The notes under the pieces are model-generated. The model was not told the origin of the DNA, did no database searches, and saw only the letters and a program-made list of their open reading frames with translations. This document shows, one piece after another, positions 1-5,002 of a DNA stretch of 5,002 bases (position 1 is the first letter of the stretch; each line of letters starts with the position of its first letter). Position numbers and translations under genes: made by a program. This stretch comes from Altererythrobacter sp. (GTDB taxonomy: Bacteria > Pseudomonadota > Alphaproteobacteria > Sphingomonadales > Sphingomonadaceae), in NCBI GenBank assembly GCA_024636575.1, contig JAGXGU010000108.1, positions 1 through 5,002 of the forward strand. The letters are read 5' to 3'.

Positions 1-603
1 GACCGAAGGCGAAATATCCGCTCCCGTTTCCACGTAGGGCGGATTCGCAATGATCAAATGGAACCGGCCGAGCCCGCCGCTCCAATCGGCTTCGTGCCAA
101 TCGAGGTGCAGAATATGCGCCCGGTCCTGTACCCCCAGCCGGGCTGCATTGGCCGCCGCAACGCCCAGCGCACCGAGTGATTTATCGATCCCGACCCCTT
201 CCGCCGCTGGGCGCTGCGCCAGCAAAGTCAGCAGCAACGCGCCCGATCCGGTGCCGCAATCCAGGATACGGCCCCGGTCTGGCATGAATTCCAGCGCAGT
301 ATCCACCACGCTCTCGCTATCCCCGCGCGGGATCAGGACATCGGAAGTGACGATGAAGCTGCGTCCGTAGAATTCCTGATGCCCCAGGATATAGGCGACC
401 GGCTCATGGGCTGCGCGGCGCTGGACCAATTGTGCAAAGGATGGCGGAGCCTGATCGCCTGTATGGCGCAGCAACATATCGGAGCGGCTAACCCCGAGCG
501 CCTCCGCCATCAGCAATTCTGCATCGAGGCGGGCCGTATCACTGGTTTCGGCCAACCGCGCGGCCGCTTCGCGAATGGCCATTGAAACGGTCTGCTCAGC
601 CAT
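1..603 (-). CDS. prmC: Peptide chain release factor N5-glutamine methyltransferase PrmC, 3' end cut off by window edge
   Basis: This is a SAM-dependent methyltransferase that modifies the glutamine of the GGQ motif in release factors RF1 and RF2 in the cytoplasm, which speeds peptide release. My translation of the minus strand gives 201 residues open to the first base. The N-terminal substrate-binding domain ends with PVAYILGHQEFYG (68-80) and IPRGDSE (91-97, usually IPRPDTE). The SAM-binding motif I is ILDCGTGSGALLL (113-125), and the catalytic NPPY is at 187-190. Family members are about 275-290 residues, so roughly 80 C-terminal residues lie beyond the edge. The ATG at 603 is 10 bp after the prfA stop, with a weak GGAA just ahead. 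A second in-frame ATG (codon 8, position 582) is possible but would shorten the N-terminus. The gene is last of the three in the hisS-prfA-prmC run and sits beside its substrate gene. Family assignment is firm; the exact start is likely. Confidence 0.95.
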   Translation of the reverse strand, partial: MAEQTVSMAIREAAARLAETSDTARLDAELLMAEALGVSRSDMLLRHTGDQAPPSFAQLVQRRAAHEPVAYILGHQEFYGRSFIVTSDVLIPRGDSESVVDTALEFMPDRGRILDCGTGSGALLLTLLAQRPAAEGVGIDKSLGALGVAAANAARLGVQDRAHILHLDWHEADWSGGLGRFHLIIANPPYVETGADISPSV

Positions 604-613
604 TTCCGGAAGC

Positions 614-1681
614 TCAGCTATCGAGCGAGGCGAGGCGCTTGGCCTCGTCCTCCGCCGACAGGGCATCGACTAACTCGCCCAGCCCCGGCCCGGCAAGAAC
701 CTCGTCCAGCTTATGCAGCGTCAGCCCGATCCGGTGATCGGTGACGCGGCCCTGCGGGAAATTATAGGTCCGGATGCGTTCGGACCGGTCACCGCTGCCA
801 ACCATCGCCTTGCGCGCCTCGGCCTCCGCGCCGTGGGCTTCGGCGCGTTTGAGATCATACAGGCGCGTGCGCAGCACCTGCATCGCCTTGTCCTTGTTCT
901 TGTGCTGGCTACGCTGGTCCTGCTGGATCACCACCAGCCCCGTGGGAAGGTGAGTCAGGCGCACTGCGCTGTCGGTAGTGTTGACGTGCTGGCCGCCTGC
1001 GCCGCTGGCGCGGTAGATATCGATCTTGAGGTCATTCGGATCGATCTGGACATCGACCTCGTCCGGTTCCGGCAGCACCGCCACGGTCGCCGCAGAGGTG
1101 TGAATCCGTCCGCCGCTTTCGGTCACTGGCACACGCTGGACCCGGTGGACACCGCTTTCGAATTTCAATTTGGCGAACACGCCGGTGCCCTGAATATTGG
1201 CGACGACTTCCTTGAAGCCGCCGACATCGGACGCGCTCATACTGACGGTTTCGACCTTCCAGCCCTGTTCGGCGGCGTATTTTTCATACATCCGGAATAG
1301 ATCAGCCGCGAACAACCCGGCTTCATCGCCGCCGGTGCCAGCGCGGATTTCCAGCATCGCAGGCCGCGCATCGGCGCTGTCGCGAGGCAGCATGGCAATG
1401 GCCAGCGCACGTTCCGCGTCCGGCAGCGCTGCGCGTAAGGTAGCAAGCTCCTCATCCGCCATCGCCTTCATTTCCGGGTCATCAGACAGCGCGCTGAGTT
1501 CCGCAATCTCGAAGCGCATTTCGCGAATCTCGTTCGCGATTTTGGCGATCGGCTCCAGCTCCGAATAATCCCGGCTCGCCTGCACAAAGGCCTCACCCTC
1601 CAGCGTCCCCGAAGCCATCCGCGCTTCGAGCTCCGCGAAGCGGTTGGTGATGTGGTGCAGGCGTTCGGCGGTGATGGTCAT
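614..1681 (-). CDS. prfA: Peptide chain release factor 1 (RF1)
   Basis: RF1 recognises UAA and UAG in the ribosomal A site and triggers hydrolysis of peptidyl-tRNA. The protein has 355 residues, close to the usual ~360. Residues 1-105 form the helical N-terminal domain. The RF1 core starts near EIRAGTGGDEAGLFA (111-125). The codon-reading tripeptide is PVT (185-187) inside RVPVTESGGRIHTSAATVAV; the PxT form marks RF1, where RF2 has SPF. The catalytic GGQ is at 229-231 in SGAGGQHVNTTDSAVR, and its Gln is the PrmC target. No programmed frameshift is present, as expected for RF1. The ATG overlaps the hisS TGA as ATGA, and I see no good Shine-Dalgarno sequence before it, so translation is probably coupled to hisS. 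prmC follows 10 bp after the stop. Confidence 0.98.
   Translation of the reverse strand: MTITAERLHHITNRFAELEARMASGTLEGEAFVQASRDYSELEPIAKIANEIREMRFEIAELSALSDDPEMKAMADEELATLRAALPDAERALAIAMLPRDSADARPAMLEIRAGTGGDEAGLFAADLFRMYEKYAAEQGWKVETVSMSASDVGGFKEVVANIQGTGVFAKLKFESGVHRVQRVPVTESGGRIHTSAATVAVLPEPDEVDVQIDPNDLKIDIYRASGAGGQHVNTTDSAVRLTHLPTGLVVIQQDQRSQHKNKDKAMQVLRTRLYDLKRAEAHGAEAEARKAMVGSGDRSERIRTYNFPQGRVTDHRIGLTLHKLDEVLAGPGLGELVDALSAEDEAKRLASLDS
1678..1681 (-). promoter_or_regulatory. ATGA stop/start overlap of hisS and prfA (translational coupling)
   Basis: On the minus strand the four bases read ATGA, so the prfA ATG shares bases with the hisS TGA. The sequence just before it (ACGATAACTCTCT) has no purine-rich ribosome site, which suggests that ribosomes ending hisS re-initiate on prfA. 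The overlap is seen directly; coupling is inferred. Confidence 0.8.
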
Positions 1682-2940
1682 AGAGAGTTATCGTCCGGGA
1701 TATCCCAGCGCGCCAGGAAAGCCTGAAATGCCTCTTCCTGGCGGTCGATCTCAGGCAGTGTTACAAGCCAGTTTTGCACATCCTTGCCGTCACGGACATC
1801 CATCGAAACTAGAACGCCGGGTTCAGCTTTGCGTGCCTTGTCATAGCGTTTGCGAGGGCTGCCGCTGGCAAACAACTCTGTGCTGATGCCCATACGCCTA
1901 AACATAGCTACAGCCGAAGCGGCGTCGGCTTCCCTATCTCGGCTTTCCGCTGCAATCGCGATCTCAACCCTGCTCTCACCTTTCTCCCCCACCAGCATCG
2001 CCAGCCGTTCGATCCCCGCAGCCCAGCCAACACTTGGTGTATGCGGTCCACCCAGCGTTTCGATCAGCCCGTCATAACGCCCGCCGCCAAGCACGGTGCC
2101 CTGTGCGCCCAGCCGGTCAGTGACAAATTCAAACGCCGTGTGACGATAATAGTCAAAACCGCGCACCAGCCGGGGGTTTCGCTCATATTGGACGCCCGCC
2201 GCATCCAGCCCGGACGTTACCGCAGCGAAAAAGTCCCGCGCCTCGTCGGTCAGGAAATCGTCAATCGCCGGGGCGCCCGCGACAATCGCCATATCGCCGC
2301 GATCCTTGCTATCGAGAATCCGCAGCGGGTTCTTTACCAGCCGTTCCTGACTGTCTTCGCTCAACGCATCCTTATGGCCGGAAAAATACTCCACCAGCGC
2401 AGCGCGCCATGCTTCGCGGCTTTCAGGATCACCCAAAGTGTTAAGCTGCAAAGTCACGCCGTCATCAATGCCCAGTTCCTTGAGCAATTGATCCGCCATC
2501 GCCAGCAGTTCGACATCGGCTTGCGGCTCGCCTGCGCCGAGTATTTCCGCATTGATCTGGTGGAACTGGCGGTAGCGGCCCTTTTGCGGGCGCTCGTAAC
2601 GAAACAGCGGACCATGCGTGGCCAGCTTGAGGGGTGCGTGTTGCTGCCAGCCGTTGGTCAGATAGGCGCGCGCGATTCCGGCGGTGAATTCGGGCCGCAG
2701 GGTCAGCGATTCGCCGCCGCGATCTTCAAAGGAATACATTTCCTTCGACACCACATCGGTCGTCTCCCCCAAAGGCCGCGAGAACACTTCGGTCTTTTCG
2801 AACACCGGCATTTCGGCGCGGCGGAAGCGGTAGAGCTTGCGCACCCGTTCAAATGTCTCGACCACGAAAGCGAATGCCTCCGCATCGGCGCCGAAAATGT
2901 CCTGCGTCCCGCGGACTGCTTGAGGGGTGTTGTTTGCCAT
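1678..2940 (-). CDS. hisS: Histidyl-tRNA synthetase
   Basis: This is a class II aminoacyl-tRNA synthetase that charges tRNA-His using ATP, acting as a cytoplasmic homodimer. Its 420 residues are normal for the bacterial enzyme. Visible motifs in order are TLRPEFTAGIAR (80-91), motif 2 FRYERPQKGRYRQFHQ (113-128), the histidine-binding loop LVRGFDYY (258-265, usually LVRGLDYY), GGGRYDGL (285-292) and motif 3 GWAAGIERLAML (305-316). The anticodon-binding domain fills about 325-420. The length and histidine loop argue against the HisZ paralogue, which lacks these signatures. The start is well fixed: an in-frame TAA lies only 12 nt upstream of the ATG at 2940, with no other plausible start codon between. 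The nearest strong ribosome site, AGGAGG, is 28 nt away, which is unusual. The gene is first in the hisS-prfA-prmC run and diverges from ppa. Confidence 0.98.
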   Translation of the reverse strand: MANNTPQAVRGTQDIFGADAEAFAFVVETFERVRKLYRFRRAEMPVFEKTEVFSRPLGETTDVVSKEMYSFEDRGGESLTLRPEFTAGIARAYLTNGWQQHAPLKLATHGPLFRYERPQKGRYRQFHQINAEILGAGEPQADVELLAMADQLLKELGIDDGVTLQLNTLGDPESREAWRAALVEYFSGHKDALSEDSQERLVKNPLRILDSKDRGDMAIVAGAPAIDDFLTDEARDFFAAVTSGLDAAGVQYERNPRLVRGFDYYRHTAFEFVTDRLGAQGTVLGGGRYDGLIETLGGPHTPSVGWAAGIERLAMLVGEKGESRVEIAIAAESRDREADAASAVAMFRRMGISTELFASGSPRKRYDKARKAEPGVLVSMDVRDGKDVQNWLVTLPEIDRQEEAFQAFLARWDIPDDNSL

Positions 2941-2955
2941 AGACCCGCGCGCTTA

Positions 2956-2985
2956 AATGGTCGCCGCGCCTCCTGCAATGGTCGC
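2956..2985. repeat. 9-bp direct repeat AATGGTCGC, two copies 21 bp apart
   Basis: AATGGTCGC occurs exactly at 2956-2964 and 2977-2985. The 21-bp start-to-start spacing is about two helical turns, so a DNA-binding protein could meet both copies on the same face. The copies flank the AGGAGG of the hisS leader. The repeat is seen directly; any role is speculation, and chance is possible in such short sequence. Confidence 0.5.
2969..2974 (-). promoter_or_regulatory. Perfect Shine-Dalgarno-like AGGAGG in the hisS leader, far from the start codon
   Basis: The plus strand reads CCTCCT, so the minus strand carries AGGAGG. It lies 28 nt before the hisS ATG, against a usual 5-10 nt. An in-frame TAA (2953-2955) rules out extending hisS up to it. 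A 4-bp stem, GACC (2962-2959) with GGTC (2945-2942), would loop out 21 nt and leave about 7 nt between AGGAGG and ATG. Whether it serves hisS is uncertain. Confidence 0.4.
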
Positions 2986-3004
2986 GACAGGCAGACGGAC
3001 TTTA

Positions 3005-3015
3005 TTGCACTGCAA
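3005..3015. promoter_or_regulatory. 11-bp palindrome TTGCA-C-TGCAA, possible operator
   Basis: The two 5-bp arms are perfect inverted repeats around a single central base, sitting in the AT-rich middle of the hisS-ppa gap. TGC-rich palindromes of this kind resemble sites bound by the alphaproteobacterial PhaR regulators of polyhydroxyalkanoate granule genes, but neither neighbour belongs to that pathway. TTGCAC could instead act as a -35-like element for ppa, although the hexamer 17 bp downstream (TGCGAT) is a poor -10. The palindrome is seen; the operator role is inferred. Confidence 0.35.
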
Positions 3016-3062
3016 CAAATTGCCGCTTGCGATGATCAGCCCGCGCGTTAAAGACCCGTGCC

Positions 3063-3599
3063 ATGCAGATCGACAAAATTCCCATCGGGGACAATCCGCC
3101 TGAAAGCCTCAATGTGATCATCGAGGTGCCGACTGGCGGCGAGCCCGTAAAATATGAATTCGACAAGGCGTCCGGTGCCCTGTTCGTCGACCGTATCCTG
3201 CACACCCCGATGCGGTATCCCGCCAATTACGGTTTCATCCCGCACACGCTGTCACCCGATGGCGATCCGCTGGATGCGCTGGTGATTTCGCGCTCGCCCT
3301 TCATTCCCGGCTGCGTGGTGCGCGCCCGCCCGATCGGCGTGCTCAATCTGGAAGACGAGCACGGCGGCGATGAAAAACTGATCTGCGTACCGGTGGATAC
3401 GACTTTTCCCTATTATTCCGATGTCGGGGAAACCAAGGATCTGCCGTCGATCATCTTTTCGCAGATCGAGCATTTCTTCACCCACTACAAAGATCTGGAG
3501 GCGGAAAAATGGGTCCGCGTGGGGCTGTGGGGCGATGCCGCCGAAGCGCGCCAAATCGTGATCGAAGCAATCGAACGGGCGAAAAACACCAAGGTCTGA
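3063..3599 (+). CDS. ppa: Inorganic pyrophosphatase, family I (soluble)
   Basis: The enzyme hydrolyses pyrophosphate to two phosphates with Mg2+ in the cytoplasm, pulling forward reactions such as tRNA charging and nucleic acid synthesis. The 178-residue length matches the bacterial hexameric type (about 175). The signature DGDPLDA is at 66-72. The residues matching the E. coli active site are all present with a +1 shift: E21, K30, E32, R44, Y56, D66, D68, D71, D98, E99, D103, K105, Y142 and K143. There is no CBS or DHH domain, so it is not a family II enzyme. The ATG at 3063 begins the canonical N-terminus; no strong Shine-Dalgarno is visible, only an AAAGA about 8 nt upstream. It diverges from hisS and converges on the mechanosensitive channel gene, with 2 bp between stops, so it is probably transcribed alone. 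Confidence 0.98.
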   Translation: MQIDKIPIGDNPPESLNVIIEVPTGGEPVKYEFDKASGALFVDRILHTPMRYPANYGFIPHTLSPDGDPLDALVISRSPFIPGCVVRARPIGVLNLEDEHGGDEKLICVPVDTTFPYYSDVGETKDLPSIIFSQIEHFFTHYKDLEAEKWVRVGLWGDAAEARQIVIEAIERAKNTKV

Positions 3600-3601
3600 A
3601 T

Positions 3602-4996
3602 TTATTCGACCGGCTTACCCGAATCGAGCAAATCCTTGCCGCTCTCAGGGTCTGCCGCGCGTTCCGCATCGACCATGCGTTTGACTTCATTTTCCGGGGC
3701 AATATCGCTGGCGGCATCCTCGGGCATTTCGCTGGTGGCGGGTGTATGGGGTTTTGCTGGGGCTGCTGAGGTTGCTTCGCCCAGTGGCAATTGCGTTCCG
3801 GGATCGAAGCGCAGCCGGTAAATCGGTTCGGGCAACAGGAAGCCGGCAGCCTCCAGAGCATTCTTCACTGCCGGGATTGCCCGGCTCTTGGCTTTGTACC
3901 AGTCGGTCTCGTTCTGATCGACCCAGCCCAGGAATTTCAATACGATGCTGGAATCGCCCACTTCGACCACCCGGCCCTGGGGTTCGGGATCTTCAAGAAT
4001 AAAGGGCAATGCGCGCATCGCCTCCACGCCCAGGTGGCGCGCAGCAGTTGGATCATCCTCTGCATCGATACCCAACACGAAGTCGAACCGCCGCTGCGGA
4101 TTGCGGGTGTAATTCAGGATCACCGCCTTGAAAACGGTCGAATTGGGTATGCGCAGATGGTTGCCGTCCAGCGTCATCAGAATGGTTGCCCGGCTGGTCA
4201 GGCGGATGACCCGGCCTTCGAACTGGTCGATCACCACCCATTCATTGGCGCGAAACGGCTGGCGCAGCGACAGCATCAGCGAGGCGACGTAATTTTCCAC
4301 CGTATCGCGCATCGCAAACCCCAGCGCGATGCCGATCACACCCGCCCCGCCAAGCACTGCGCCAATCAAAGTGACCGCCCCGATCATTTCCAGGGCAACA
4401 ACCAACCCGCCGATGATGAAAATGAACCGGATCGCGCTTGCCATCAATTCGGCAAGAAAGCTGTTCGGGGCAAGCCGCTGCCAGATCACCCCCAGCCCGG
4501 CAATCAGATAGCCGGCCAGGCCGATCAGGAATGCCACTGCCAGCGCCACCCCAATCAATGGTAACATCCTGACGATTGCAGACAAACGGTCCGACAATTC
4601 GCCCAATGCGCCGAGACTGGTATCCACCGAGACATCGCGTTCGAGCAGATTTTCGACCGTCACCACGCCATCAACGCGGCCTGCAATTGCCTCGGCCCGG
4701 TCCCTTGCAGCGGCATCTGGCACCGTTCCGCTGAGGGAGACGACACCTTCGCTAACTGAAACGGTGATGCCTGAAAGTGAAGGCAATTGGCCGAAAATGT
4801 CGCGAATGCGCGCCGTGATTCGTTCGTCCGCGCCCACTGCTGCAGTACTGGCGATTTGTGGTTCGGGCACCGTTGCCGGCGCTTCCGTGTCCGGCGCAGC
4901 TGGGATCAAGGCATGGGCAGGCACAGCAATGACCGGGGCGATAACCGGGGCAAGCAGCAGCGCGGCCAGCAGGATTTTTCGCCAGATCGCCGTCAT
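3602..4996 (-). CDS. MscS-family mechanosensitive ion channel with N-terminal periplasmic BON domain
   Basis: This is an inner-membrane channel predicted to open under membrane tension and release solutes during osmotic down-shock. Counting from the ATG at 4996 (464 residues), a signal peptide covers about 1-29, with basic WRK, a hydrophobic core and an AHA cleavage site. A BON domain follows at about 57-122. Three membrane segments lie near 144-172, 187-208 and 209-244; the last is the Gly/Ala-rich pore helix (GAVLGGAGVIGIALGFA). The MscS beta domain starts at QPFRANEW, with LRIPNSTVF and NYTRNPQRRFDF close to E. coli MscS. The cytoplasmic alpha/beta domain ends near 398, then a Pro/Ala/Glu-rich, probably disordered tail. 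The frame stays open to the right edge, with an in-frame GTG at 5002, so the start may lie there or further upstream; the signal peptide favours the ATG. BON domains are thought to bind membranes or phospholipid. Family is firm, gating properties are inferred. Confidence 0.93.
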   Translation of the reverse strand: MTAIWRKILLAALLLAPVIAPVIAVPAHALIPAAPDTEAPATVPEPQIASTAAVGADERITARIRDIFGQLPSLSGITVSVSEGVVSLSGTVPDAAARDRAEAIAGRVDGVVTVENLLERDVSVDTSLGALGELSDRLSAIVRMLPLIGVALAVAFLIGLAGYLIAGLGVIWQRLAPNSFLAELMASAIRFIFIIGGLVVALEMIGAVTLIGAVLGGAGVIGIALGFAMRDTVENYVASLMLSLRQPFRANEWVVIDQFEGRVIRLTSRATILMTLDGNHLRIPNSTVFKAVILNYTRNPQRRFDFVLGIDAEDDPTAARHLGVEAMRALPFILEDPEPQGRVVEVGDSSIVLKFLGWVDQNETDWYKAKSRAIPAVKNALEAAGFLLPEPIYRLRFDPGTQLPLGEATSAAPAKPHTPATSEMPEDAASDIAPENEVKRMVDAERAADPESGKDLLDSGKPVE

Positions 4997-5002
4997 GATC
5001 AC

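Larger units (their letters stand above)
2944..3052. repeat. Imperfect direct repeat CCCGCGCG(C)TTAAA at both ends of the intergenic region
   Basis: CCCGCGCGCTTAAA is at 2944-2957 and CCCGCGCGTTAAA at 3040-3052; they differ by one inserted C. AGACCC also touches both (2941-2946 and 3052-3057). One copy abuts the hisS start codon and the other lies just upstream of the ppa start codon. Similarity is seen directly; significance is uncertain. Confidence 0.45.
2941..3062. promoter_or_regulatory. Divergent intergenic region between hisS and ppa
   Basis: This 122-bp gap lies between the start codons of hisS (minus) and ppa (plus), so it should hold both promoters and both leaders. I could not identify a convincing -35/-10 pair on either strand. 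The AT-richest part, 3001-3021 around a TTGCA-C-TGCAA palindrome, is the best place for promoter or operator elements. The flanks contain short repeats described separately. No tRNA, terminator or credible small ORF is visible. Function is inferred from position only. Confidence 0.6.

Noticed and set aside
50..585. Two short plus-strand frames (50-370 and 379-585)
   Set aside because: The minus strand across this interval encodes PrmC with NPPY and SAM motifs; these frames are Ser/Pro/Arg-rich shadows.
713..1300. Plus-strand open frame (195 codons) opposite prfA
   Set aside because: The opposite strand is clearly RF1 with PVT and GGQ motifs; this frame has no start context or known domain.
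2703..2978. TTG-started minus-strand frame overlapping the hisS 5' end
   Set aside because: It is a +1 shadow of hisS. Its TTG lies just before AGGAGG rather than after it, and the product is basic and featureless.
2041..3051. Long plus-strand open frame (336 codons) antisense to hisS
   Set aside because: It lies opposite hisS, shows no recognisable domain, has a Cys/His/Arg/Gln-rich composition typical of reverse-frame translation of GC-rich genes, and crosses the hisS promoter region.
3020..3053. Possible ppa promoter TTGCCG ... TTAAAG
   Set aside because: The spacing is 22 bp and the -10 candidate would end only 9 bp before the start codon, so it is not a credible promoter.
3604..3624. 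ATTCG/CGAAT inverted repeat after the ppa stop as a terminator
   Set aside because: The stem is only 5 bp with an 11-base loop and no T-tract follows, so I do not call a terminator.
3791..4564. Plus-strand open frame (257 codons) antisense to the mechanosensitive channel
   Set aside because: It is opposite a well-supported MscS gene and its His/Gln/Asp-rich product matches no family I know; a shadow of codon bias.

Overview
The window is GC-rich (my estimate is about 60%), densely packed bacterial chromosome holding five protein genes, two of them touching the window edges. Protein style points to Alphaproteobacteria, most likely Sphingomonadales (an Erythrobacter/Novosphingobium-like organism). 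The clues are the hisS-prfA-prmC order, the IPRGDSE form of the PrmC motif, the BON-MscS fusion and the codon use. This placement is from recognition, not from a search.

Positions 1-2940 hold three genes on the minus strand, transcribed right to left: hisS (histidyl-tRNA synthetase), prfA (release factor 1) and prmC (release-factor glutamine methyltransferase, its 3' end cut off by the left edge). hisS and prfA overlap by ATGA, and prfA and prmC are 10 bp apart, so this looks like one translation operon. prmC is absent from a simple list of closed ORFs because it runs off the edge, but its frame is open from 603 to 1 and carries clear family motifs. PrmC methylates the glutamine of the GGQ motif of RF1, so the enzyme and its substrate are neighbours.

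Positions 2941-3062 are the only real intergenic region, 122 bp between the divergent hisS and ppa genes. It must hold both promoters. I cannot name a clear -35/-10 pair, but it contains an 11-bp palindrome (TTGCA-C-TGCAA), a 9-bp direct repeat spaced 21 bp, a repeated CCCGCGCG(C)TTAAA block at its two ends, and a perfect AGGAGG lying unusually far from the hisS ATG.

Positions 3063-3599 encode ppa, a family I inorganic pyrophosphatase with all the active-site residues I checked. It converges tail to tail, with only 2 bp between stop codons, on a minus-strand gene (3602 to the right edge). That gene encodes a small-conductance mechanosensitive channel (MscS family) with a signal peptide and an N-terminal periplasmic BON domain.

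The genes are housekeeping: aminoacylation, translation termination, removal of the pyrophosphate released by synthetases and polymerases, and osmotic protection. I found no mobile element, CRISPR array, RNA gene or sign of transfer, and I do not think a new system is hidden here. The most unusual items are the hisS leader and the BON-MscS architecture.
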